The translations under genes were made by a program, and so were the position numbers. From positions 868,001 to 932,000 of the forward strand of contig JAKZAP010000005.1 of the NCBI GenBank assembly GCA_023053575.1: a stretch of DNA of 64,000 bases. Direction: 5' to 3'. The notes beneath the pieces were generated by a model that did not search any database, was not told the DNA's origin, and was given only the letters and a program-made list of their open reading frames with translations. Below, one piece after another: positions 34,109 to 44,530 of the stretch (position 1 is its first letter; the number at the start of each line of letters is the position of its first letter). The DNA is from Branchinecta lynchi (lineage: Eukaryota > Arthropoda > Branchiopoda > Anostraca > Branchinectidae).

Positions 34109-34570
34109 TAATAGTATTTATAGTATTTTTTGGGCATTCTACTCTTTCTGCAGAGCTCTCTGATGGCCTGGAAAATGTCCAAAAGAGAGCAGTGAGAATC
34201 ATTATGGGTGATCATAATATTTCGTATGAAGAGTCTCTCATTAAACTTGATGTTCCTAAATTAACTGAGTTCAGAAATACTCTTTCAAACAAATTTGGGG
34301 CTAAGATAATGGGTTGTCCCCAGATTGGCCAATCTGTTCCCCCCCTCCCCTCCTGTCTTCCGTGCGTCGGTCCGAGAGGAATACTGGCAATCAGTTTTCG
34401 CCATATCCTGCTGATTCCTCTGCCCAATTTTTACGTAGTTTCATCCCATCATTTCTTTATGGTCATATATTGTAAGTGTATTATTTAATTTGTTTCGTGT
34501 CTGTGTATTTCTTAAATTGTATTCCTCTTCCATTTTAGCTATTTGGATTAAACTTCGATTGATTGATTGT
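34109..34570 (+). mobile_element. LINE 3' fragment (RT C-terminus) with GATT tail
   Basis: The frame reads VFFGHSTLSAELSDGLENVQ, then KRAVRIIMGDHNISYEESL and LDVPKLTEFRNTLSNKF. The (E)xVQKRAxRII...SYEESLxxLxVxxLxxxR pattern is typical of the C-terminal end of CR1/jockey-type non-LTR reverse transcriptases. A 3' UTR and a GATTGATTGATT tail follow. It is truncated at the 5' end and frame-damaged. Confidence 0.8.
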
Positions 34571-34754
34571 ATAAAAGTAATATACCTACAACCTAATGAT
34601 ACAAAAAATACGTAATAACGACTAACACGATGACAAAAAAACTTTCTTACAAAACAGACACGTCAGTAATGTGTTCGTTGAAGAACTGAGGCTGGTAGGG
34701 CGAGACTGGTTTGTGGGGGTCAAGAAGGTTATTACAAGTCCGAACAAGGGTAGG

Positions 34755-34990
34755 TCTACTGATGTCCTTCAGTCAGAGCTGACAGTGAATCATATTTGAC
34801 TGCGCTAATAGGGCAAGTCAGCTGTGATTTATTCAAGCATATTTCGGCCCTTCTTGGCAAGGTGCCTTCTTGGCAATTCTATATTTCTCGGATTTTATGA
34901 CAGGTTCGGTTTTCCATCTCGAGCCTGAAGAGGACCCTTGCCAAGAGGGTGTAAATGACCCTGTAATAAGTTTTAGCCGACTTATCACAT
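34755..34990 (+). mobile_element. Dispersed element F9, CAGCCCAAGCTGACT / TATTTCGG family
   Basis: TCCTTCAGTCAGAGCTGACA and GGGCAAGTCAGCTGTGATTT are followed by CATATTTCGGCCCTTCTTGG. Further on lies the near-inverse TGAAGAGGACCCTTGCCAAG. The same boxes, in varying order, recur near 7.8, 39.7, 44.1, 50.0, 60.1, 60.7 and 61.95 kb. The class is unknown. A Penelope-like origin is one possibility. Confidence 0.55.
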
Positions 34991-36194
34991 TAACGTAGTC
35001 GAATATTGTTAATATTTCCTTACGAACCAGCGCAGATCTTCGTGATTTTTTGGATTCTTTGTTTTTGATGAATGTGCGTTATTCAGTTCAAACTTATAAT
35101 GAGACTGGGAGCTGCTACTTGCTCCTGACGGCATTCAAATTTTTGAGCTGTAATTTAAGTGTTTTGCACCGTGAACCCGTTCCTGTTCGCGGCGTATCGG
35201 TGAAATAATGAGCCCATCACAGGTGTAATTAAAGAAATAGTTGTCTGCTGGTGTTCCTCCTTTAATCCGAGGTTAATTACTAGCTTTTCCGTGAATTCCG
35301 TGTTTGCTGAGATTTTGCGCCCGTATTCGCGTGAAAAAGAGTGCAAAAAAAAATCATTCCGCGTGCTTTCTAGAGCCGACTGTGTGGGATTGAGCAATTC
35401 CTGATTGTTGGTCTTGACAATCCAGCTTCTGGGTGGGCATTGTGTTGATCTGTCTCGTCGTTTAAATCGCCGTTTTTCCGTCAAAGGAAGTAATAAAATA
35501 TGTTTTTTACAGCACGTCTGACCGCCCATTCATCTTGTCCAATCCTTAATTTTTAAAATTAGAAATAAGTACATCTAGTGACATATTTTCATTAGTTTTC
35601 GAGTAGCTAGAGCACGAATAGAATAGCTGAGGTTCTTGCTTCCTAAGAGACGGTCGTTTTCGGGTTCGTAGAGTAAATTTAGCTCAATGCTCCATCGGGG
35701 ATGTTTTTCTTGGGACCAGAGGTTCTTTGGGATCTTCTTAAAGGACACGAACCATACTTGTGGAGGACACCATGGAGAATGCATTTACAGACATGGCCAC
35801 GGAGAGCATTCTTCTCCTGAGTGTGACGTTTTCATGTTCGTTTCTGGAGGTTTCCACATGCAGACTCCAAGACAAAAAGCGCAATTCATTCAAATCTTGT
35901 ACAGCGATGGCAGGATCGTATTGGAATTTCTTCTAGATATACGTTTTGGCTTAACTGGTTAAAAAATATTCCAGAAGAAGGGTTGATTGGAGACAGTTGT
36001 TCATTTCTAGAATTGTTCGGTACTGAAATAAGGACAGATGTAAAATGGAGCAAAAATCATAGCTTGGAAACACTATTTCGTATTTGGATTTGAGTTTTCT
36101 TCACGCAATCTTAAGGGAAGTCATACAGATAGGGATGATACTTAGTACTCTTCATTTAGGTGTCCTTTAAACGATTTTTTTTTTTTTTTTTAAG
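34991..36194 (+). other. INO80 intron sequence with unassigned open frames
   Basis: Open frames of 70-124 codons occur on both strands between 35.15 and 35.96 kb. None has a motif I recognise or consistent splice sites, and several overlap each other in different frames. A decayed mobile-element coding region is possible. Confidence 0.4.
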
Positions 36195-36368
36195 GTAATT
36201 TGGAATTCGATGTTTCCCCCCTATTGCCTGGGCTATCCCTAAGGTCAAGGCCATTCAAGGTCCGGGGAACTGGGAGAAGAGGTCGCCCTGCGGCAAGACG
36301 AGGACGGGGGCAGTCGCGAGGGGCTCTCGCTGTCAGGCCGGAGCCGCTGGATTCTGATGAAGAAGAAA
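36195..36368 (+). CDS. INO80: INO80, Arg/Gly-rich tail exon with AT-hook-like GRP motifs
   Basis: The exon starts right after a long T-tract ending TTTAAG. Its first two bases complete the split codon as Ser. It encodes NLEFDVSPLLPGLSLRSRPF, then KVRGTGRRGRPAARRGRGQS and RGALAVRPEPLDSDEEE. GRRGRP and ARRGRG resemble AT-hook minor-groove-binding motifs, as expected for the INO80 C-terminal tail (animal homologues carry RSRGRPKGS-like segments there). The donor is GTAAGT and the exit phase is 1. The gene may use this region to hold extranucleosomal DNA, which is an inference. Confidence 0.9.
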
Positions 36369-36499
36369 GTAAGTCACGCCGGCTAGTAGTCGCCCATCCT
36401 TATATTATGGGACTATTATATGTTTAGCATATTTGCTCGCAAGTCTACCACAAGCATGATTTCCGATGATCTTCCTCCCTTTATAAGTTTCCTTGTTTC

Positions 36500-36600
36500 C
36501 GCCAGATGGCTCGTACTTGCGCCAAAAAGTAGAACGTGCTGTGAGCGCTATATGACCAACAGAATCAGAATAAATTCGTTATGAATGAATGAATGTATTC
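36500..36600 (+). mobile_element. LINE-type 3' end with GAAT tail
   Basis: CGTGCTGTGAGCGCTATATG and AGAATAAATTCGTTATGAAT lead into GAATGAATGAATG. It lies 130 bp after the Arg/Gly-rich INO80 exon. Confidence 0.45.
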
Positions 36601-36721
36601 CCAAAAAAGCGGTTTCAAAAACAGGAGCTATTCCTTCTTCTGTAAAAGGACAGTGTTTGTCCTGAAGAAATCTGGTTAGAGTTCCACCTGTTCGCGCCTA
36701 AGATTGTTATCGTGTGCTAAA

Positions 36722-37545
36722 CACCCTGTTTTACCTTAGGGCCAGGTCTCTTTTTCTTAAAGCATAACTGAAACCCGATACCATTTAATTATTTTCCTTG
36801 TCAATAACGGTCGCTATCAACAAGTTTCGCTTTCCGTTCACAGTTATGTTCTTGCTTTTGTTTCTTATGCCCTCCCCCCCCCCCTCCAGATGTTTGTGTT
36901 TTCAGACCAATTTATTGGTGACGTTGTTTTACCTTAGGGGAGATCATGGGCAAGGTCTCCTTTTCTTAAAGCACAACTGAAACCTGATATCATTTAATTA
37001 TTTTCCTTGTCAATAACGGTCGCTATCAACAAGTTGTGCTTTCCTTTCACAATTATGTTCTTGATTTTGTTTCTTATGCCCCCCTCCAGATGTTTGTGTT
37101 TTCAGACCAATTTATTGGTGACGTTGTTTTACCTTAGGGGAGATCATGGGCAAGGTCTCCTTTTCTTAAAGCACAACTGAAACCTGATACCATCTAATTA
37201 TTTTCCTTGTCAATAATGGTCGCTATCAACAAGTTTCTCTTTCCGTTCACAGTTATGTTCTTGCTTTTGTTTCTTATGCCCTCCCCCCCCCCCCCCTCCA
37301 GATGTTTGTGTTTTCAGACCAATTTATTGGTGACGTTGTTTTACCTTAGGGGAGATCATGGGCAAGGTCTCCTTTTCTTAAAGCACAACTGAAACCTGAT
37401 ACCATCTAATTATTTTCCTTGTCAATAATGGTCGCTATCAACAAGTTTCTCTTTCCGTTCACAGTTATGTTCTTGCTTTTGTTTCTTATGCACCCCCACC
37501 CCCACCCCCCCTCCATATGTTTGTGTTTTCAGACCAATTTCTTGG
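36722..37545 (+). repeat. Tandem array, about 200-212-bp unit, about 3.8 copies
   Basis: TCAATAAYGGTCGCTATCAA recurs at 36801, 37010, 37210 and 37422. Each unit has a C-run of variable length before TCCAGATGTTTGTGTTTTCA, then GACGTTGTTTTACCTTAGGG and GCACAACTGAAACCTGATA. Small open frames repeat with the unit and are not genes. It lies in the last INO80 intron. Confidence 0.92.
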
Positions 37546-37904
37546 CGGGGCTAATTGAGATTGCGGGTAAAATGTAGTGTGCCGTCACGAAAATATACAT
37601 TGCCAGACTTCATGCATAGAACTGATCTGTTTATTCTTTCCAGGGATTTGAAATGAAAAATTTTAATCTCAAAACGGCGTTGTAGGGAAAGATGTCCCTC
37701 TCGTTCAAATACTCGGTCTAGCTCACGGAGCCTTTCTAGTTCACGGTGTCCCTATGTACCAGTTCACCATTAATCGATAAGAACTTGGCGGGGTTTAACA
37801 CAAACGCGGTTTTTCAGTGGGCAGTGATGAGATGGTGAGGCTTGCTGAGTGCCTGAACAAAAAAAAATCATAAATCATTTTCGTAATGCATACAACAAAA
37901 ATAC

Positions 37905-38090
37905 AGGCGCATAGAGGTACCACAAATCACACGGAAACTCCACGATTTGAAAATCGATTATTTGTGAATAGCGGAACAACGAAGTAACGCATTTTCAGCA
38001 GGTCTTCAAGCTAATTTTAGTGAATAAGTGATGGGGAACTAGATTGTCCTATCCCAGCCCTTTCCGGTTAAACTTTAAGGTCCTAAGCAA
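37905..38090 (+). repeat. Dispersed repeat F10, copy 2 (partial), next to the last INO80 exon
   Basis: ATAGAGGTACCACAAATCAC, CAACGAAGTAACGCATTTTC, GTCTTCAAGCTAATTTTAG and GTTAAACTTTAAGGTCC match copy 1. It ends about 50 bp before the acceptor of the INO80 terminal exon, so the branch-point region could lie in or next to repeat sequence. Confidence 0.6.
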
Positions 38091-38138
38091 CGTCGTGAAA
38101 TACGAAAAATGTATGTGTGACCAACGTTTCATTTTCAG

Positions 38139-38374
38139 TTCTTCGTATTCGGTCAGAACCCAGCCGGCGTGGACCTGGCCGGCCGCGAACCAAACCACCT
38201 GCACCAGCCAACCTGGTTCCCAGGACCAGAGGCCGACCGAGAGGAAGCACAGCCAAGGTACCGCCTGGTACAGTTTCCACTTCACAGCCTAGGCCTAATC
38301 ATACCTTTCCGCCGCCTGTGTTAAATCACAGCGATAGTTTCTCTAGGTTATCAGACGATGAGGATGAGTTTTAG
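38139..38374 (+). CDS. INO80: INO80, last exon with stop codon
   Basis: After the acceptor CATTTTCAG the split codon becomes Ile, and the exon reads LRIRSEPSRRGPGRPRTKPP, then a stretch with VPRTRGRPRGSTAK, and finishes SFSRLSDDEDEF before TAG. RRGPGRPR and TRGRPRGSTAK are further AT-hook-like motifs, and RGRP(K/R)GS is recognisable in other animal INO80 tails. The acidic DDEDEF end is a natural-looking terminus. The open frame runs unbroken from acceptor to stop, so this is the terminal coding exon. No canonical AATAAA lies within 200 bp downstream. An AATATA occurs about 25 bp after the stop, but it is weak evidence for the polyadenylation site. Confidence 0.93.
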
Positions 38375-38577
38375 CTTGTGATCTGAATTCTGTTTAATAT
38401 ATACGAATTTTTGAGACTTTTCTGCATACCGCGAAATCTTAGGCATTTCCTGTCAAGATAGTAGGAGGTGGTTTTACGGTGGAAATATTATGCAAAAAGA
38501 TTGTGAAGCATTAAGTCTTTAAACGAAACGAACGTCAAGGTTGTTATCTATCACCTAACAAAAAAGTGATTATTTCA

Positions 38578-38672
38578 CTTTTTTATTTATTTATTTGTGA
38601 CAAGCTTTTTGGATAACAGCGGAGTATGAGTAAGTAAGATACACAAAGTAAAACACTAAACAAAAAAATGTA
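38578..38672 (-). mobile_element. Short LINE 3' UTR remnant (reverse) after INO80
   Basis: ATACTCCGCTGTTATCCAAA and CTTGTCACAAATAAATAAAT (minus strand) are nearly the same as the remnant near 12.4 kb. It begins 200 bp after the INO80 stop, so the INO80 3' UTR either ends before it or includes it. Confidence 0.5.
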
Positions 38673-39599
38673 AATAACCATTGTCCCTGATCGTCGCACA
38701 AACGGTTCACAAATTGAAACCCAACGGTTCAGTTTCCCGCTGGCGTTTTTGCGGGTATTTTATTCCTACTAGGTGTGATCCGCTTCTTCGATGAAAACAT
38801 CCGAGGACGGGCGACTTCCAGTCATCCACCTCAGGAATCTCGTTGACTGTCCTCTGGTATTTCAGGTCAGTTGTTTTGCTTCTTTTTTCTTAGCTGCATG
38901 GGCTCTTTGTTCAGGTTCTTCATTCACAGCGCACTTAGTAACAAAGCAGAATAACGCTAGGCAGTAGTGGCAAGACTTGACAAAAGTTACACCCTCAAAT
39001 AGCAGCGACACTAGCATTAATAGCGATCAGTAGTGCACTGCACCAGCGCTGGTTCCAATAACTGCATACAGCAAAAAAAAGATACAATTTCTCCTGTTAC
39101 CTCGATGTGTGCAAATCGCGTCTTAGCTCTATTAGAAATTTTCTAAGTGCACAAGTTTGTCTCGCTTTAAATGTACCAAGCTTAATGGGCGGCGCTACGA
39201 GTAAGGCCTGTCTTCGATGCGTTGAAAGCATACGTCTTGACGATAATCCCCAGTGTTATTTTGCTCTGTTGGCAACGATTGAAATAAATAACTGGTTGGC
39301 GGCAGTGATACAAGCTCTTTAGCTCGGTCGCATGTTATGCAATCACAATAATAAAATAAATGAGTCGGTCCTCAAATACAAACAAAATAAAAAGACTCGT
39401 TCTGGGCCGTAAACTTCATTACACTAATCTTGCCTTAGGCTAGGATTTTATTAATAATTTTACAAACAAATCAGAATTAGTGATTCGTCGTTTTTTGTGC
39501 GACTGGCATACGCTTTTAAGCAACATGAGTTTTCTTTATATTTGTCAATAAAAGTGTACCTTGCCTTAACTTCTCCGCACGATAAAAAAAATAATGTTG

Positions 39600-39785
39600 A
39601 GTGGTGCTATACGGATTATTGAGCTGAAACTTCGTTTCTGCGATATTTCGGTGCTTCTTGGTAAGGATCCTCTTCAGGACGTAGATGTTGTGTTTCCAGA
39701 ATGACCGAAATATAGGAGATACAAAGTGTAAGCGGGCTAATGCGTTTTGCACCACCGTAGCCAGCTTGTCTGAAGGAATACTTGT
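39600..39785 (-). mobile_element. Element F9 copy
   Basis: CGATATTTCGGTGCTTCTTG, AAGGATCCTCTTCAGGACG and, at the right end, CCAGCTTGTCTGAAGGAATA are the F9 boxes. The interior resembles F9 near 44.1 kb only in the boxes. Confidence 0.5.
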
Positions 39786-40659
39786 GCGTGGGTCCTATTG
39801 GGCAAATCGTACGCTCCGCCTGTCCAGAATTGCCCCCATCTTTCTCAAAACAAGCTAGACAGCGATTGGCCTATAAGTGACACCGTAAAAAGGTTACTGC
39901 TGGTATTTCGGTTTGATTTGTTTTAGCTGCGTGGGTTCAGTTTGGTAAACTGTCTGTTCAAACTTTCCCGGGATCTAAGCCCTTCTTACATTTTTGACAA
40001 CAAGTTGACATCTCAACTCCCTCCGACGTCTTATTACCCTTTTGTATTTCTAAGTATGCTCTACAAGGGATAATCCCTAGGTACTTCACTTTTCGGTGGA
40101 AGCTACCCGGATTTTTACCGTGATTAACTTCGACGTTCTCATCAGTCGCGGTACTTATTACTCATTTCACCAAGGGATTAAGCTGACACTTTGAAGAGTA
40201 AGGCCTCTCAGGCTCAGGTATGGCGGATGTCTCAATTCGCCGCCAGTCCCCCTTCTGCCACCTAACCTAGGTTGGTCGCAAATCCCCTGAGAAATTCATC
40301 ATTGGATTAAAGTTGTCAGTTTACTCAGGGCGCTTCTACATCCTTATTTGGCTGTTGTTGTTTCCCACCCACCGCATCGTTGTGGAATGTATTAATTTCA
40401 TGTCAGTTACTTAGATTGGGTTAAGATAGGTGGTGAAAATAGTAGCGAGGAAGGGAGCCCTGTTTGTCTGATAAAGCAACCCTTAAATGAAGTACTGCTT
40501 GTCTGGTGATGTAGGACTTTAGGTTTAACTGGAAAGGCCGCTTGCTTTTACATCTTATATTTATATACACTGAAATATTTTAATCCATCTAACGGATTTT
40601 GTATTTTTCTCTCGGGGCTCTAGTAATACTGTTCACGGTGCGCGCTGCTTGCACGACAG

Positions 40660-41250
40660 CCTAAAGTTACCCAGACGCGGAGAATTTGAATTCAGAGAAA
40701 GGCCTGCATTTCCATGGATAAAGATTCTAAGCTCGGAAAAGTTTTGCTTGTCGAAAGTAGACCAGTAAGGAATCTGACATTTTTACTTTGTTTTTCGGCA
40801 ATGGCTTACATTTGTAGTTGGTAAATATTTCAAGTGTAGAGGGAAACTCACATAGAGGTACCACAAATATGAAAGATAAGTTCATTCGACGAAATCGATT
40901 ATCTGGATAACGGACAAACGAAGTTACGCATTTTTATCGGGTTTTCAGGCCTATTAATTGAATACGAGATGTGTAACTAAACTGTAATCTGGGCCCTGTT
41001 CGTTTAAACATTAAATCCTTTGATGACCCAACTTTGTTTATTTCAGTCTAAAATACTGTCCAAATGGCGAATAGGGTGTTAGTTTCTAGCATTTGCAGTG
41101 TCTAGGTCATCCTTATGGGAAGTCACTAGTTCAGACCAGGACTCGGTACGACCATGGGATCATGGACACTGCTTGGGATTGTCAAAGTAGCTCTCAATAG
41201 ACCAATTAAAGGGAAAGAAAAATATATAGGTGCCAGATAAACAAAAAGTA
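40660..41250 (+). repeat. Dispersed repeat F10, copy 3
   Basis: CCAGACGCGGAGAATTTGAA, ATAGAGGTACCACAAATATG, CAAACGAAGTTACGCATTTT, GGTTTTCAGGCCTATTAATT and GATTGTCAAAG occur in the same order as in copy 1, more diverged. Confidence 0.55.
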
Positions 41251-42204
41251 AAAAAAGCTAAATATCTGGCAGTGTTTATTTCTTTTCTACAAAAAAAATG
41301 CGTCAAACATTAAAGAAAGAAGAAATGGCGCCATTTCAAAGAAGAAATGGCGTGTCCGCAAAGGTCATTTAAAACTAATAGAGGGGCGAATTGCTATAAA
41401 AAGTAGAAACTAATTTCTGAAAAGAGTCGATTTACTTTCCAGTGATTATTCGTATGGTTCCTCGTAACGGTCTCCTTTCCGCCATTTTCCCCCACGTCAA
41501 TTAAAGCCTTGAAGAACTGATGGAATAAATGAACTTAAAACATTGTCACTACCGAGGGGTTACGCACCATCGAGCAAACGGTAACGGAAGGGGAAGGGGA
41601 TGCGACGATTCACAACCCAGTATGATATCGGAGCCTCTTTTATGTTGCACGCTGCATCTACGTTTCTCGGCCGCTTCCGGGCTGATTCTTCCTACATTCG
41701 TTTTTGCACTGCAGTGCTTCCAAAGAAGATGGCAGCGCTTCTCGAGAATCGCGGACTTGCTTACCGACCAAGTCCGTGCTTCCCTGCAAGGTGCTGCATC
41801 AACTAAGATGAAATCACGCGGGCAGTGAATCCAAGAATGCATCTTGTGCAGAGGCAAAGAAGTGCTGCAGCAGCGAAGCGGCAGCACTGTTGCAACAAAA
41901 ACGGGGCTCGGGTGTTCACATTGTAATCGAGTGCGCAACGCGTCTTTATTCTCAGACATTTTAAATTACTGCCAAAATACAGAAAAAATGGCGTTTCCGT
42001 AAGCTTCAGCTTGTGGGTCTTGTGTGTTGGACACAGTCCTGTTTCCATGACACTCAGAAATCGTAGCACACAGATATGTCGCGGAAAGACTCCATAAGGA
42101 TTAAGATTCTTATTTATTATTTTTGTAAGTGGCGAGCGGAGACGTTGGGGTTGATGAAACTAAGATACTGCGAAGACACCCGTCAGTTATCGTAATACAC
42201 CGTT

Positions 42205-42368
42205 ATAAGTCGTGAATTGAAAGACACAAAAGGTCCTCAATCGGGATTGGAACCCGGGACCCTCGCCTACAGGCGACCGCTTTACCAATTGAGCTACCGA
42301 GGGCTCGTGAACATAGTTTACAAACCAGTACAATAGTCAGATAGAAGCCGTCCAGAGGAACAGTGATC
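42205..42368 (-). mobile_element. tRNA-derived SINE with tRNA-Tyr-like head
   Basis: On the minus strand a GGGATCACTGTTCCTCTGGA segment and TTCTATCTGACTATTG precede a tRNA-like module at 42235-42302. The module has an A box GGTAGCTCAATTGGTAAAGC, a CTGTAGG stretch that could place a GTA anticodon, and a B box GGGTTCCAATCCC. Acceptor arms CCTCGGT and ATTGAGG can pair with two G-U pairs. The tail CTTTTGTGTCTTTCAATTCA is shared with two other copies, so this is a SINE rather than a tRNA gene. Confidence 0.75.
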
Positions 42369-44019
42369 CCGCCCGAAGGCAAATTCACATAACCTTTCAC
42401 AAGTGTGTCTTGGTTTGTCTACGAGCTCTTACAGTTCTAGATTTCTAAATTCAGTTAAAAAATATGCGCTTGTTTTATTTGTCACGTTACAGGTCCCTTG
42501 TATAAATCGCCATTGACGTAATATCTGTAAAAGAGAACAGTCGTTGAATGAACAAGTCTTTGTTTCCCGCCTGTAGCAGGAATTTCTTTCCGTCTCAGAA
42601 GCAAAGACTTCTTCATTACCCATTTACCGTTTGGCTGATTAAACACGTCATCATTGGGTATACTGGGCACTGGGGGCCACGACTGATCAGTGTGTTGTCC
42701 TCCTTGCCGCTTAAATAAGCCCTAATCCCCAAACTATTTTGATAGGTCGATTAAAAGATTTTTCTTCTGCGACATAGTGCTGTCGTGCCGTTGTCAGTAG
42801 TCAAATCTTGAAAGGTGATCAATCGGCGACTCAATTATCATGTCCGATCATAAGACATGTTGCTTATGGATGGTGTTTTCGTTTGAGCAGGCGGCGCGAG
42901 TATGACCCAATGTCACGCTCACGTCGTGACCCTGTAACTCCAGCTGGGATTTCTGTTCCGTCACTCGGTTTTAGAGTAACCTGAGTCGACTTCAACGCGT
43001 TTCCGTAGAAATGATAAATAGCTTATGAGCCATAGACGGATAATTAGGCAACTCTTTTGCCCTCAGACGGAGCCTGTCTGGAGCAAGAAGAGAACTCCTT
43101 GGGGTAATTTTTGGGGCGTTGTATCAGAAAATATTGTTGGATCTTTTCTAAGATGGATAGTGCGACAGTTATCCGGTTGGTACCGGAAATTTCAGACTGG
43201 AACCTACTTCCTCGGTGAATTTCAAAATCGAGTCGATTTAGAGTATAACAGTACACTAAAATAAATTGTACTGTTAGCAACCGGGTCCTGGTGGATAATT
43301 CGCGCGAAACTCTTTACAAACCGGACAAAATAACGAATTGCCTTGGAAAACTGACAGGACTGAAACAGTATTCTGAGTGAAGACATGCTGATAGTTTTCA
43401 GCTAGAATGAAAAAGTTGTAGGCCTATGGTAAGACTCATTAGACTAATCATTCGCTCAAAGGTCCAGATATACTAGCCTATCACAGTTCATATTGACAGG
43501 TCCGAGAAGCCATACAACATATGTTCCCGTTCGAGCCTCCCCCCCCCCCCCCTCAAAGTCTTTGTCATTGTTTTGAAGCAGGGGGGCTAAAGAGGTCTTC
43601 ATCTTTTTAATTTTGCCACGAGTATTAAAGGCATGTCACGTTGAAGCGATGTGTCAGTGTAACGATTTCTTGTAATGAATTTGGAACTCTAGGTCTGGCT
43701 AGATAGTAATAGACCGGGTTGGGATCCGTAATCTACCACCCCCAAATTCTGCTAAAATGGCAAGCGTTGATAGGAGTGGAGGTTCCTGAAAGTCACAGTT
43801 GATGTCACTAAACGAGTATGTCAGCTAACCTTACCTTAATTCGCTCTTCAGAACGAATTAAGATCAACCTTGATCTGTTGAGTCTCCCCGTTGTTGATGA
43901 TTTCATGAGTTGCTAGGCATTGGATGCATCCCAGTATTCCCTGTAGTAATTTCATGGCACACATTCCACTCCTTATCTAACGACTTTTTGAAAGCTTCCT
44001 CCTTGAGTGGAAGTACTTA

Positions 44020-44212
44020 CAGAAGTACTCACTCGGCGATATTTTGGTCATTCTCGGAAGACTTCTCGTCACGATGTAGCTAACAAAGGTATGGATAGAA
44101 GAGAGTTCTTGTCAAGAAGAGCCGAAATATCGCTGGAATACATCAGCTGACATACCAGTTTAGCGTCATTAACCATGACTGTCTGTCTGCTTGGGCTGAA
44201 GGAATACTTATG
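44020..44212 (-). mobile_element. Element F9 copy
   Basis: GCGATATTTTGGTCATTCTC, then the near-inverse TCAAGAAGAGCCGAAATATC, an internal ATCAGCTGACATACC, and at the right end CTGCTTGGGCTGAAGGAATA. The GCGATATTTYGG boxes face each other as an inverted pair. Confidence 0.55.
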
Positions 44213-44317
44213 TTGTAAGTTTAGCCAGGGAATGTCTTATCTCGTTCAACATGTTCGAACTGTAGCCTAGGTTAACAAGAACTGAACAAGTGCGAATCGG
44301 CTCTGCACTCTCGGAAA

Positions 44318-44530
44318 CAGAGGCGTCACTAGCCAAAATCTTTGTGGGGGGGGGCAAGGCATTTACCGACTGGCTGGTAATTTTACCGACTGTTTTTGCA
44401 GAAAAACGACAGTTTGGAAAAAAAATCGACTGATTTTCAGAAAAACCGACCGTTTTGACAAAAAAATGGACTGTTTTTCACGACTGGCGGGGGGGGGCGT
44501 CCCCCCCCCCCCCCAGTCGTGACGCCCCTG
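44318..44530. mobile_element. hAT-like MITE, intact
   Basis: The ends are CAGAGGCGTCACTAGCC and CCAGTCGTGACGCCCCTG (inverted). The flanks are CTCGGAAA and CTCGGAAC, an 8-bp duplication with one mismatch. The interior repeats ACCGACTGTTTT-type words, with runs of G and C near the ends. At 213 bp it is non-coding and must be mobilised in trans. Confidence 0.88.

Larger units (their letters stand above)
38673..42204. other. Downstream of INO80: no gene recognised
   Basis: Contains an F9 copy (39.6-39.8 kb) and F10 copy 3 (40.66-41.25 kb). Around 41.55-41.96 kb all frames stay fairly open and CpG is locally high, with an AAGATGGCAGCG YY1-like site, but no transcript structure can be supported. 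A 71-codon frame at 39107-39322 ends 30 bp before AATAAA. Its upstream part is unconvincing. Confidence 0.45.

Noticed and set aside
36798..37392. Two nearly identical 60-codon ORFs (MSITVAINKFRFPF...)
   Set aside because: They are copies of the intronic 200-bp tandem unit, with C-run length changes that shift the frame. Not genes.
39107..39322. 71-codon frame followed by AATAAA, possible last exon
   Set aside because: The peptide has no recognised motif and the upstream acceptor is weak. AATAAA is frequent in this AT-rich part.
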